From contig OZ038384.1 in the NCBI GenBank assembly GCA_964036045.1, positions 50,010,843 to 50,074,842 of the forward strand: 64,000 nucleotides of DNA, written 5' to 3'. This stretch comes from Eutreptiella sp. 'Long Island Sound 2002' (Eukaryota; Euglenozoa; Euglenophyceae; Eutreptiales; Eutreptiaceae). Below the pieces are notes generated by a model that ran no database searches, was not told the origin of the DNA, and worked only from the letters and a program-made list of their open reading frames with translations. This document shows positions 59,001 through 64,000 of this stretch, one piece after another; position 1 is the first letter of the stretch; each line of letters starts with the position of its first letter. A program made the translations under genes and the position numbers.

Positions 59001-62000
59001 CCGAGGCGGCAGGGGTTATGTAGCCACCCGGCCCACATGTGTGCCACCTATCCTTTGGCCGCCTTCTGAAGGGGTTGGGACCCACCAAGCGGCAGGGGTA
59101 ATTGTGCCCCCCGGTCTGAAGCGGTGGGCACCCCCCTAGCAGTAGAGGTTATGTAGCCACCCAGCCCACTTGTGGGCCACCTCTGATTTACTCGCTCTAA
59201 AACGTTCGGGACCCCCTAGGCGGCAGGGGTCATGTAGCCACCCGGCCCACTTGTGGGCCACCTTTGATTGCGCCCCCCGCTTTGAAGCGGTTGGGACACC
59301 CCAAGCGGCAAAAATTATGTAGCCATCGCCCACTTGTGGGCCACCGGTCGTTGTGCCCCCCTTTGAAGGGCGGAATCAGAGGTGGCCCACAAGTGGGCTG
59401 GGTGGCTAAATAACCCATGCTGCCAGGGGGTGTCCACCGCTTCACAGCCGGGGGCAAAATTACCCCTGCCGCCTGGGGGGTCCCAACCGCTTCAAAGGGC
59501 AGCCAAACAACAGGTGGCCCACAAGTGGGCCGGGTGGCTACATAACCCCTGCCGCCTGGGGGTCCCCACTGCTTTAGCGGGGGGGTCACAATTAAAGGTG
59601 GCCCACAAGTGAGCTAGGTGGCTAAATAACTCCTTCCACCAGGGGGGTGCCCACCACTTCAAATAGGGGGGCAGAATTACCGCTACCGCCTGGGGGTCCC
59701 AACCGCTTCAAACAGGGGTAGAACGATAGGTGGCGCACAACTGGGCCGGGTGGCTACATAACCCTTGCCGCCTAGGGGGTCCTGAACGCTTTAGAGCGGG
59801 GGGGGCAGAAGTAGAGTTGTCCCACAAGTAGGCCGGGTAGGTACATAACCCCTACTGCCTGGGGGGTCCCCACCGCGTCAGAGAGGGGGGCAGAATCATA
59901 GGTGGCGCACAAGTCGGCTGCGTGGCTACATAACCCCTGCCGCCTGGGGGATCCCCACCGCATCAGAGCGAGGGGCTCAATCACAGGTGGCCCAGAAGTG
60001 GGCCGGGTGGCTACATAACTCCTGCTACCTGGGGGGGTGCCCGCCGCTTCAGAGCTGGGCAGGCACAATTAGAGGTGGCCCACAAGTGGGCCCGGTGGCT
60101 TCATAACCCCTGCCGCCTAGGGGGCCCCCACCGCTTCAGAGCGGGGGACAAAATCAGAGGTGGCCCATAAGTGGGCCGGGTGGCTAAATAACTCCTTCCG
60201 CCAGGGGGGTGCCCACTGCTTGAGAGCGGGGGGCAGAATTACTCGTGCCGCTTGGGGGGTCCCAACCGCTTCAAAGGGGAACAGGACGACATGTGGCCCA
60301 CAAGTGGGCCCGGAGGTTACATAACGCATGCTGCTTGGGGGGTCCCCACCAAGTCAAGAGGGGGGGGGGGGGGGGCACAATCAAAGGTGGCCCGCAGGTG
60401 GGCCAGGTGGCAACATAACCCTTGGCGACTTGTGTGTCCCAACCACTTCTGAGCTGGGGGGGCAGCATCAAAGGTGGCAGACAAGTGGGCCGTGTGGCTA
60501 AATAATACCTGTCGCCCGGGGGGTCCCCACTGCTTCAAAGCGGGGGACAAAATCACACATTGCCCAAAAGTGGGCTGGTTGGCTACATAACCCCTGCTCC
60601 CTGGGGGGTCCCCAACGTGTCGAAGTAGGGGGCAGAATCTAAGGTGGTCTACAAGTGGGCCGGGTGGCTACATAGCCCCTGCCGCCTAGGGGATATCCAC
60701 CGCTTCAGAGCGGGGGGCAGAATTAGAGGTGGCGCGGAAGTGGGCCGGGTAGAGCAGGGGGCGGAATCAAAGGGGGCCCACAAGTAGGCCGGGTGGCTAC
60801 ATCACCCTGCAGCGTGGGGGGTCCCCACCGCTTCAAAGCGGGATGTAGAATGAGCAGTGGCAATCACAAATGGAAAAACTTATTTTTTTCGGTAATTGTT
60901 TTACTTAGTTAGCAAAATTTTGTTTTTCTACTAACTAACTTACTTAGTAGAAAGAAGAATCTATTCTTGTACTAAGTAAATTACTTAGTAGAAAAATAAA
61001 TTCATTCTTATACTAAGTAGTTTACTCAACGAAAAACCCACCCCCAAAGGAAAAACTTGGTAAGTAAATATTTTTAGTAAGTTTTGAAACTTAGTAAAAA
61101 AAATTAATTTGAAAAAGAATCATTTTTACTAAAGTTTACCACGGACCCCTTCCCAACCTCTGTTATTAACATTAGTCACCTCAAACTCTGAAAAGACGTG
61201 ATATCACATCATTTGAACCACTCCCATTTCTCACTTCATTGTTGTATGCTTCAAGCTGTGCCTCCAATTCCAACAGTCTACAATCTAATTAGTGGCCTTG
61301 GGGGCGGGACACGAAACCCCCAGTGTTGATCCTATGAGTGTGTTAGAGGGTGTAAAAATATGAATGTTGTGCATCTCAAAACCACGGTATCAGGAAGCAG
61401 ACACGGCACACAGTACAATGAATTAAAAAACGCACCACCAAAATCAACGGTGCAAAAATTGATGGTGCAAAAATTGATGGAACCAACGCCTAGTGTTGCT
61501 TGGATATAGGCATTGCTTGGACAGGGGGGGGGGGGGGTACAGCACAAGGGCACAAGGAACCTCAAAAAGTTGGCACAAAAGGCACCAACTGTGGAATGCG
61601 ACCGCTGACTGGGAGGGGGCTTGCACTGTACCTAGGGGCCACCCCGTACTTTGTGCACCGCAGTGGGACAATGAGTCTGGACAGACCTCTGACCATGGCA
61701 CAAAGATCAAACCACCAAGCAGCCCCGTTAAGGAGCAGTGGCAATGCATTGCATTGTCTGCCCAACAGAAGCGGTGCAGCCCAAACCCCAGACCTAGCTG
61801 CCTCTGATTACTACACTCAGTAATGATTTACAATTAGGACCCAAACCAACGCAACATTTCCCCCTACGGCCAGTACCTGCACTGCAGCCCCCCACAAACA
61901 CAATACCGTGAAAAATGTACCGAGGAGGAGGAGGGGGGCATAAAGGGAAGCTCGCCCGATACTGCTGCGGTGACTGAGTTTGTGGTGTTTTGTAGAGGTG

Positions 62001-63605
62001 TGCCTCCAGGTCGCAGACTGCTGATGCTTTGGCGGTGCAGTGCTTCTACTGCTCAGTGTGTGTGTTGGGGTGCGCGCGCCATAAGAGCTGGGAAAACATT
62101 TGCCTGGCGCGCGCCCAGTCCACTACTTTTGTACCAAGTATCCGAACTTTTTAGCCCCAGATTTCCCCTACCCAACAGAAGCCCCCCAAGCAGACGATAA
62201 TCAACCCCAAACCCTTCCCACAGAACATAAAACCAAGCTGTGAATTCCACTTCCTAAACACATGTAAAATGTATTGTGCCAAATGAACAGTTCTGTCCCC
62301 ACAAGTGTGTGGGTCAACACACTCAGCACAATAATTTTCATTACATTCGCCATAAAGTGTGGTGGTGTGCTTCTGAGCGCAATGCACAAACGTCAACCTC
62401 ATCCATTTCATCATCTTGCATGATAGTTAAGTGGCTTGCATCAACAGCATTCCGCATAACCCTTGCCTTCTTAGAGTCTCCAAAAGGGAGAGTAATAGCA
62501 TGGACCCAGGTAAGCTCAATAGCACCAGAACGATGAGCAAACACAATCAAAAGTGGCGACATAGCCACTGCCCTCTTGATCTCAAAGCGGAGAGGAATCA
62601 ACGTGGCGACATAACCCTGCCTCCTTGGGTATCCAAAACACAGTGGTAGGTAGGCATATTAAGGAGCATAGCCCTCGATGGCAGGGATGCCAAGGGGCGG
62701 AAGTAGCACCTGTAAGCAGAGTGACAACTGCCCCACTCTCTCCAGAAGAAAAGATTATTCCCCTGTGCTGTGCAGACAAACCCAAAGCAGTGTGTACACC
62801 CAGAAGTCCCAACTGGTTGGCCTACTGAATTTTTATTCCCCTCCCCACTTCCCTCCAAGGGTAGTGGAGAGCACCCTCCAAAACTTCATGGTCTGAGGAT
62901 GACACACCACCGCTAGCAGGGCTGTCACTGTCACTGTCAACGCTGGAATACACATTCCACTCTCACCCCCCCACCCCCCCACCACCACCAACACTCACTC
63001 AGCGGGTGAACGGTATTGTGCCAGGCACACACGGGGCATCGTTTTAGACCGAAGTCCCCTTGACCAACCTTTTTCTCTGCAAGCCCTGGGGGGGGGGGGG
63101 TAATTTACACAAGCCCATAAAGTGTGTGAGATTGTGCAGATCGAAGGGAGCCCTGCTCAGGCTAAGACGAGGGAGCACACCCTCGGAGGATAGCATCCTT
63201 GTGATCATCGTACCACTGGCGCTCATGCGGGTCAATGATGACGCTGTAGGCGTGTTGAACTTCCTTAAACCTAAAAAGCAAGCGCCAGCCCTGAGCTGAA
63301 GAAGCGCGAGACTGTGCCCCGCCGTCCTCCCTATGTCATTAGCTGCACGTCCCAAACCCACACAGGCCTTGGCATCTGCAACGGAGAGGCCACAAATGTG
63401 GTGTCCATGATCTATGAGGCTACCAGTACCTACCCCAGAGCAACCCACGGTTGGCACACCGCTCATCCGCCTCCTCTTTGTTGTTGTAATTCCGGTCCGG
63501 GTGCCACTTCAGCGAGAGCTTTTTGTAGGCCTTGCGGATCTCCTCATTGGTCGCTTTGGGGGTGACCTCCAAGACTTCGTAATAGCAGCGCTTCTTCTCT
63601 GGCAT
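22939..63605 (-). CDS. DNAJC21: DNAJC21/JJJ1-type J-protein, 5 exons, C-terminus missing
   Basis: Exons 63605-63460, 63270-63181, 47702-47552, 47001-46730 and 23016-22939 join in phases 2, 2, 0, 2 and give 245 aa. Residues 1-78 form the J domain, with HPD at 35-37 that stimulates Hsp70 ATPase. Next is [18 protein letters not shown] and [11 protein letters not shown], then [20 protein letters not shown] and [17 protein letters not shown] with DKARREYN. This order is diagnostic of DNAJC21 (yeast Jjj1), a cytosolic co-chaperone that works with Hsp70 in late 60S ribosome maturation. A Pro/His-rich insert (residues 130-180) looks lineage-specific. Intron 5' ends are GTGTGC, GTGTGC, GTGTTT, GTGTCC and GTCCTG. 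The (F)VRKRDPRV-type continuation and zinc fingers were not found in the window. Phase agreement across 15- and 24-kb gaps makes a chance assembly unlikely. Confidence 0.9.
23625..23785. repeat. TGCAAAAAA word array
   Basis: About 12 copies of (T/G)TGCAAAAAA(T/G) with variable A length. A second array lies at 23,998-24,078, on the other side of an acidic coding-like segment. Confidence 0.85.
23998..24078. repeat. TGCAAAAAA word array, second block
   Basis: Five to six copies of GTGCAAAAA(A/G) words, the same word family as 23,625-23,785. Confidence 0.85.
24966..25112. repeat. GGCGTAAGTCG / poly-T word array
   Basis: TTTTTTTTTGGCGTAAGTCG and TTTTTTTTTGGCGAAAATCGCG alternate, with an inverted AAAAAAAACC...GGTTTTTTTTTT-like pair around 25,095-25,120. 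Coding-like minus-strand segments lie on either side, as with the other word arrays here. Confidence 0.75.
25573..26160 (-). pseudogene. Decayed minus-strand gene, unknown
   Basis: Frames read, in order, [55 protein letters not shown] and, after a frameshift near 25,675, [20 protein letters not shown] and [10 protein letters not shown]. The text looks like real protein, but stops and frameshifts break it. No family was recognised; the setting suggests a transposon gene. Confidence 0.5.
26193..26312 (+). repeat. Stray copy of the 85-bp satellite
   Basis: GGCCCGCAAGTAGGCAAATT, GTCTAGGGGTCCCCAATGCT, TCAAAGCGGGGGACAAAATC and GCCCCACAAGTGGCC follow in the same order as in the array at 48.9-60.8 kb, covering about 1.4 units, more than 22 kb from that array. 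Confidence 0.85.
26562..27740 (-). pseudogene. Transposon gene fragments
   Basis: Minus-strand pieces: 27,725-27,330 with [40 protein letters not shown] and [15 protein letters not shown]; 27,150-26,930 with [27 protein letters not shown]; and 26,870-26,580 with [20 protein letters not shown] and [17 protein letters not shown] homopolymers (up to about 18 bp near 26,866 and 27,091) break the frame. A pyrimidine-rich acceptor CATTTCTCACCCAG lies just before the first piece. The gene family is unknown. Confidence 0.45.
27756..27935. repeat. GCGATAAC / TAGTTAGAGC word array
   Basis: About nine copies of (A/C)CGCGATAAC(C/T) mixed with CTAGTTAGAGC. The same words, in both orientations, recur at 29,338-29,475. 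On the minus strand it ends just before a splice-acceptor-like tract. Confidence 0.85.
28043..29287 (-). pseudogene. Gene between two GCGATAAC arrays, acidic linker
   Basis: An ATG at 29,287 opens a 201-codon frame: [58 protein letters not shown], then an acidic run [20 protein letters not shown] and basic [12 protein letters not shown]. After a stop at 28,682 other frames continue with [40 protein letters not shown] and [20 protein letters not shown], so it is either spliced or frameshifted. It lies between two arrays of the same word, suggesting one transposon or exons separated by repeat-type introns. No family was recognised. Confidence 0.5.
29338..29475. repeat. GCGATAAC / TAGTTAGAAC word array, second block
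   Basis: Contains GCGCGATAACTAGCGCGATA, its reverse complement TTATCGCGCGATAA, and ends CTAACTAGTTAGAACAC. Many of these words are themselves palindromic. Confidence 0.85.
29548..30640 (-). pseudogene. Transposon gene with DG core motif, copy 1
   Basis: Frame 30,574-30,095 reads [55 protein letters not shown] one-base shift near 30,100 continues as [35 protein letters not shown] and [19 protein letters not shown]. The hydrophobic-x-DG-x-W core matches RGDG at 33.5 and 40.1 kb. These look like distant relatives within one transposon protein superfamily, but I cannot assign it. Confidence 0.5.
30745..30965. repeat. GGTACC-type end and TTCATATATGAAC / TTCTAAAA words
   Basis: 30,745-30,820 matches the GGTACC ends of the element at 38,533-40,762, with the right end matching best over about 75 bp. 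On the minus strand it ends TTTCATACAG|GTACCAAGGG and is followed by coding-like [15 protein letters not shown]. From 30,830 other words take over (TTCTAAAAATTGCATTCC, AATTCATAATTAGAACGG). Confidence 0.7.
30969..33240 (-). pseudogene. Transposon gene fragments between word arrays
   Basis: 31,366-30,969 encodes [20 protein letters not shown] and [20 protein letters not shown]. 31,690-31,500 encodes [20 protein letters not shown] and [19 protein letters not shown]. 32,030-31,860 encodes [20 protein letters not shown]. 32,800-32,640 encodes [20 protein letters not shown] and [10 protein letters not shown]. Each is a short coding-like block in a different frame, bordered by TTCTAAAA-type arrays at 30.83-30.96, 31.38-31.50 and 33.25-33.34 kb. 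Family not recognised. Confidence 0.45.
31380..31500. repeat. TTCTAAAAG word array
   Basis: TTTCTAAAAGCGTTCTAAAAG, ATTCTAAAAGCATTCTAATT and TTAGAACGGTTT words. Related blocks lie at 30,830-30,960 and 33,250-33,345; all share a G/C core (GCGAGCGGCG or GGGCGGCGG). Confidence 0.75.
33250..33345. repeat. TTCTAATTCCAAAAG word block
   Basis: TTCTAATTCCAAAAGCGAGC, then GGCGCCTGCGGCGG, then TTTTAGGACTGTTTAAGAAT. It is the third member of the set at 30.83 and 31.38 kb and directly precedes the coding-like block at 33.35-34.17 kb. Confidence 0.7.
33350..34172 (-). pseudogene. Transposon gene with RGDG core, degenerate copy
   Basis: Minus-strand pieces read [32 protein letters not shown], then after stops [20 protein letters not shown] and [20 protein letters not shown]. 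They align along their length with the more intact copy at 40,670-39,910 ([20 protein letters not shown] and [17 protein letters not shown]). Several stops lie between. Its upstream end abuts the 3' end of the Ty3/gypsy element. Confidence 0.65.
34230..35140 (-). pseudogene. Ty3/gypsy integrase remnant
   Basis: [20 protein letters not shown] and [14 protein letters not shown] correspond to the N-terminal zinc-binding region. [20 protein letters not shown] and [10 protein letters not shown] hold the two catalytic aspartates. After a frameshift at about 34,520 comes [18 protein letters not shown] and [20 protein letters not shown], where the expected catalytic Glu is not evident. Downstream sequence is lost. 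Confidence 0.8.
35372..35680 (-). pseudogene. Ty3/gypsy RNase H remnant
   Basis: Reads [40 protein letters not shown] and [14 protein letters not shown], the usual start of RNase H in this retroelement group. The first catalytic Asp may be that of GDVHG. Stops interrupt it after 35,372, though [15 protein letters not shown] is readable at about 35,350 in another frame. Confidence 0.75.
35926..36850 (-). pseudogene. Ty3/gypsy reverse transcriptase remnant
   Basis: The N-terminal part reads [40 protein letters not shown] and [19 protein letters not shown]. After a break near 36,350-36,250 it continues with [20 protein letters not shown] and VMNKIL, then [12 protein letters not shown] and [13 protein letters not shown]. 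The catalytic YxDD reads HIDD, so the Tyr is replaced by His. Confidence 0.88.
36927..37735 (-). pseudogene. Ty3/gypsy gag-protease-side remnant
   Basis: Upstream of the RT, frames read [20 protein letters not shown] (a possible decayed aspartic protease, LLDxGA-like), [19 protein letters not shown], then [20 protein letters not shown] and [18 protein letters not shown]. Its place before the RT fits the protease and the protease-RT linker. Confidence 0.55.
37905..38528. repeat. 12-bp minisatellite CCCAACCCTCTC, left part
   Basis: About 52 units of CTCCCAACCCTC with an 11-bp variant CTCCCACCCTC. On the minus strand it would encode [10 protein letters not shown]-type repeats. It stops exactly at the GGTACC end of the element at 38,533. 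Confidence 0.97.
38740..38865. repeat. TTCATAATTC / TTATGAACGCG word array
   Basis: Two to three GTTCATAATTC words, then four GTTTTATGAACGC words; the two words are related by inversion. Similar words recur at 39,805-39,905 and 40,690-40,740. Confidence 0.85.
39043..39780 (-). pseudogene. Transposon protein part with AKKKP/EPKPE linker
   Basis: 39,749-39,500 encodes [40 protein letters not shown] and [13 protein letters not shown]. After a break, 39,425-39,043 encodes [40 protein letters not shown] and a Lys/Pro/Glu-rich tail with [20 protein letters not shown]. The tail style matches the decayed gene at 7.5-8.6 kb. Confidence 0.55.
39805..39905. repeat. TTATGAAC word array between coding blocks
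   Basis: Six or more GTTCATAA, TTATGAAC and CATAATTC words. It lies exactly between the two coding-like blocks of the element, so on the minus strand it would be an intron between GCTACAAG|GTTTGTAG-like and a downstream acceptor. Confidence 0.75.
39910..40670 (-). pseudogene. Transposon protein with RGDG core, most intact copy
   Basis: One open frame of about 250 codons: [76 protein letters not shown] and [20 protein letters not shown], ending near FGLRCYK before a word array. It probably is an exon of a longer gene with the block at 39,043-39,780. It is homologous to 33,350-34,172. Function unknown; a transposase is a fair guess but no DDE triad can be claimed. Confidence 0.6.
40769..41322. 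repeat. 12-bp minisatellite CCCAACCCTCTC, right part
   Basis: About 46 units, the same consensus and 11-bp variant as at 37,905-38,528 and in the same orientation. Confidence 0.97.
41340..42580. other. No gene recognised
   Basis: Minus-strand frames at 41,830-41,580 ([40 protein letters not shown]) may be an old transposon fragment. Nothing else can be supported. Confidence 0.4.
42790..43200 (-). pseudogene. Decayed transposon-type gene, copy 2 of 2
   Basis: Reads [40 protein letters not shown] and RKPLLL, then two stops. It aligns with 10,420-10,250. The Pro-rich upstream part is frameshifted. Confidence 0.55.
43340..43612. repeat. 58-60-bp tandem repeat, five units
   Basis: CCAATTTGGCTCCTTGCTGCC-like words begin at about 43,350, 43,411, 43,469, 43,527 and 43,586, each followed by a C-rich stretch and CCACCAAG-like text. 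The minus strand encodes repeated GVA-WWKG-AKSQI units. Confidence 0.8.
44069..44087. repeat. Interstitial telomere-like repeat (TTAGGG)3
   Basis: GGGTTAGGGTTAGGGTTAG. A short tract of the common eukaryotic telomere motif; too short to mark a chromosome end. Confidence 0.6.
44727..45113 (+). CDS. Unknown 128-codon open frame, plus strand
   Basis: Reads [57 protein letters not shown] and [17 protein letters not shown]. The first 30 residues could form a coiled coil. The first codon is GTG, so it is more likely a fragment or exon than a complete gene. It lies inside intron 4 of the J-protein gene on the opposite strand. No family was recognised. Confidence 0.35.
   Translation: MQVDRQEIQQDVQNLEDHIAKAKALASNLCNRKNPRFHVNQSQFSSEKKWLYKLQLQVTNDLCAHHKVSTICIVRYIDSAVSQQVQECIVQLVPRTLPCKNWVHLLHVNSNSAMNIKCVCEYLMGVEY
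45640..46125 (-). pseudogene. Coding-like fragment, unknown
   Basis: 45,990-45,840 reads [40 protein letters not shown] and [12 protein letters not shown]; 46,110-46,000 in another frame reads [20 protein letters not shown]. Basic/Pro linker followed by a short globular end. It is out of the J-protein reading order and probably a relic inside intron 4. Confidence 0.4.
46730..47001 (-). CDS. DNAJC21: DNAJC21 exon 4: Pro-rich insert and middle domain
   Basis: The acceptor is GTGATACTGCAG. It begins [16 protein letters not shown], a Pro/His/Ser-rich segment of about 50 residues not typical of the family. It then returns to the conserved [18 protein letters not shown] and [14 protein letters not shown]. 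The donor is GAGCAG|GTGTCC. 272 nt, phase 2. Intron 3 is 550 bp. Confidence 0.92.
47552..47702 (-). CDS. DNAJC21: DNAJC21 exon 3: middle domain, first part
   Basis: The acceptor CAATTACTAG supplies the third base of the Gly codon begun in exon 2. It encodes [20 protein letters not shown] and [17 protein letters not shown], as expected after the J domain. The donor is GAGCAG|GTGTTT. 151 nt, ends in phase 0. Confidence 0.92.
47718..48176 (-). CDS. Unknown coding-like frame, intron 2 left end
   Basis: Open minus-strand frame with [60 protein letters not shown] and [10 protein letters not shown], then a Val-rich run from a CAACCA repeat. The first 110 residues look like real protein. It is not part of the J-protein, whose exon 3 starts 15 bp further on after its own acceptor. 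It may belong with the segments at 62.3-62.8 kb. Confidence 0.4.
   Translation of the reverse strand: MADLGEGTDYACLPQSVSTPITLSMHHVRHALALSEYPSHPQTHLVQRTPIQDGPYICFTVMGKPRCSPCCGLVSTPEGHGLYMMHLVLRPNETVFWEQKWLLVARFGDATVVVVVKVVVVVVIVMALVSLAPTIDASSPQPLASSFLCMVR
48782..48792. other. Target-site duplication, left copy
   Basis: CCTTCCCAACC, identical in sequence and orientation to 61,148-61,158, directly outside the inverted ends of the 12.4-kb element. Confidence 0.65.
48955..54540 (+). repeat. 85-bp satellite, forward block 1
   Basis: Unit order: GTGGCCCACAAGTGGGCCGG, GTGGCTACATAACCCCTGCC, GCCTGGGGGGTCCCCACCGC, TTCAGAGCGGGGGGCAGAAT, CACAG. GGCCCAC-aa-GTGGGCC is a perfect inverted repeat, and GGGGGTCCCC and CCGCTTCAGAGCGG are further dyads. 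Since 85 is not a multiple of 3, all three forward frames read through each unit in turn. Confidence 0.97.
54541..54752 (-). repeat. 85-bp satellite, inverted block 1
   Basis: About 2.5 units in reverse orientation (TTATGTAGCCACCTG, GACCCCCTAGG). Confidence 0.9.
54753..55926 (+). repeat. 85-bp satellite, forward block 2
   Basis: About 14 units in forward orientation, some shortened (for example CACAATTACCCCTGCCGCC lacks the GTGGCCCAC half). Confidence 0.93.
55927..59362 (-). repeat. 85-bp satellite, inverted block 2
   Basis: About 40 units in reverse orientation (GGTTATGTAGCCACCCGGCC, CACTTGTGGGCCACC). A higher-order repeat is visible: 56,230-56,640 and 56,880-57,290 are near copies about 650 bp apart. 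Confidence 0.95.
59363..60850 (+). repeat. 85-bp satellite, forward block 3
   Basis: About 17 units in forward orientation; the last, near 60,840, ends in unique AT-rich sequence. Confidence 0.95.
60870..61147. repeat. AT-rich right arm, TTACTTAGTAGAAA words
   Basis: Words TTACTTAGTAGAAA, TACTAAGTAAATTAC and ACTTAGTAAAAAA recur in both orientations. The left arm at 48,793-48,945 has related GTAAAACTTA and TTTACTAAGTTT words. Confidence 0.8.
61148..61158. other. Target-site duplication, right copy
   Basis: CCTTCCCAACC, matching 48,782-48,792. Confidence 0.65.
61160..62340. other. No gene recognised
   Basis: Intron 2 sequence with a G13 run at 61,525 and short unrecognised frames. Confidence 0.5.
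62341..62830 (-). pseudogene. Coding-like segments in intron 2
   Basis: 62,800-62,600 reads [20 protein letters not shown] and [20 protein letters not shown]. 62,600-62,345 reads [40 protein letters not shown] and [20 protein letters not shown]. These look like real protein but in shifting frames. With 47,718-48,176 they flank the 12.4-kb element and could be one older gene or transposon that the element interrupted. No family was recognised. Confidence 0.4.
63181..63270 (-). CDS. DNAJC21: DNAJC21 exon 2: J-domain helices III-IV
   Basis: The acceptor GCTTTTTAG precedes it. It encodes [19 protein letters not shown] and [11 protein letters not shown], the expected second half of the J domain. 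The donor is GAGG|GTGTGC. 90 nt, phase 2 on both sides. Intron 1 is 189 bp. Confidence 0.93.
63460..63605 (-). CDS. DNAJC21: DNAJC21 exon 1: start and J-domain helices I-II
   Basis: ATG at 63605-63603, then [19 protein letters not shown] and [19 protein letters not shown]. The exon ends GATGAGCG before GTGTGCC; the unspliced frame continues only a few codons. Phase 2. Confidence 0.95.
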
Positions 63606-64000
63606 GGAACCACCACACAGCCTGTGGCGCTAAGGCCAGAGGCACACCAAGTCAAAACTGCAGGAAAGCCACAGGGCTTGGCAGCGTCAAGACAACACAA
63701 CCAAAACCGCCGCACAGCCCTACTATGGACTTAATCTCCCCATGAGAGTAACCAACTTTCAGCTGATTGGGAAGGATCATGCCCCCCCGCCCCCAATGAA
63801 CCAAGATTCTGCAAATCAGTTGGTCAAGGTGTACGATTGAAGTCGGCGGTGACCTTCTGCTGCCGCAAACACTACACTTTTTCATAGAAGTTATCTGTTT
63901 GCAAAAGGTGAGCACAGTTGCACAGTGTTATTTCTCATTACAGCACAGGAGCCTTCATTACACCATCCCTGTCACTGCTTCAGCCAGAATTCTACTGATT
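63606..64000 (-). promoter_or_regulatory. Region upstream of the DNAJC21 start codon
   Basis: This is where the 5' UTR and promoter of the J-protein gene must lie. No TATA box or other element could be fixed by eye. Confidence 0.4.

Larger units (their letters stand above)
48793..61147. mobile_element. 12.4-kb satellite-filled element with TIRs
   Basis: The left end begins GGTATTTGGTAAAACTTACT; the right end read inward on the minus strand begins GGTCCGTGGTAAACTTTAGT, matching at 15 of 21 positions. Both ends lie directly inside an 11-bp direct repeat CCTTCCCAACC. AT-rich arms (48,793-48,945 and 60,870-61,147) share words such as ACTTAGTA and GTAAAACTT. The whole interior is the 85-bp satellite, with no gene. 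Duplications of 9-11 bp are typical of Mutator-like elements, so a non-autonomous MULE-type carrier is the best guess. It sits in intron 2 of the J-protein gene. Confidence 0.6.

Noticed and set aside
48955-60850. Many 60-240-codon open frames such as [16 protein letters not shown] repeats
   Set aside because: All frames of an 85-bp satellite read open; the text is repeat translation.
62820-62960. Exon encoding [12 protein letters not shown] after TGTATTCCAG as part of the J-protein
   Set aside because: Exon 2 joins exon 3 in phase without it and the result matches the family; this segment has no family counterpart.
63420-63605. A complete 61-aa J-domain protein
   Set aside because: The J domain is cut after helix II by an intron; the second half is in exon 2 at 63,270-63,181 in phase.

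Overview
The window is nuclear DNA of a repeat-rich eukaryote, probably a unicellular alga or other protist. It uses the standard code and has GT-AG spliceosomal introns, many starting GTGTG. It holds satellites, microsatellites and decayed Ty3/gypsy, Copia-like and unclassified retroelements. A prasinophyte-type alga is possible but is not shown by the sequence. There are no rRNA or tRNA genes and no bacterial operons.

The one host gene I can identify is a DNAJC21/JJJ1-type J-protein on the minus strand. Five exons (63605-63460, 63270-63181, 47702-47552, 47001-46730, 23016-22939) join in phase at GT-AG junctions. They give 245 residues: the J domain, the middle domain, and the conserved segment around [22 protein letters not shown]. 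Introns 2 and 4 are about 15.5 and 23.7 kb and hold most of the window's repeats and transposons. The exons for the C-terminal zinc-finger half were not found; they may lie below position 22.9 kb or beyond the left edge.

Positions 1-5,900 carry a compact minus-strand cluster of four genes (A, B, C, D in order of transcription). A 20-bp perfect palindrome, CTGGCCGAAATTTCGGCCAG, sits in every gap between these genes and nowhere else in the window. Near the starts of genes A and B it forms arrays with a regular step of about 70 bp. Gene B has a ParB-like EGQH motif and an in-frame 87-nt intron. Gene A appears to start with a 4-nt exon followed by a 43-nt intron, and it contains an in-frame TAG. 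This is the best candidate for an undescribed multigene mobile or virus-like element.

Positions 6-10.7 kb hold decayed minus-strand genes, a (CT)n tract and a 226-bp tandem repeat. Positions 10.66-17.9 kb are a 72-bp satellite built of overlapping inverted repeats. A Copia-like remnant (18.3-19.3 kb, plus strand) and an unclassified reverse transcriptase (20.5-21.85 kb, minus strand) follow. Positions 23-34 kb and 39-43 kb are remnants of minus-strand transposon genes, several with a hydrophobic-DG core motif, separated by arrays of short repeated words that look intronic. A broken Ty3/gypsy element occupies 34.2-37.7 kb. A GGTACC-ended 2.2-kb element at 38.5-40.8 kb splits a 12-bp minisatellite. 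Positions 48.8-61.1 kb look like one 12.4-kb element with terminal inverted repeats and an 11-bp target duplication, filled almost entirely by an 85-bp satellite whose orientation flips four times.
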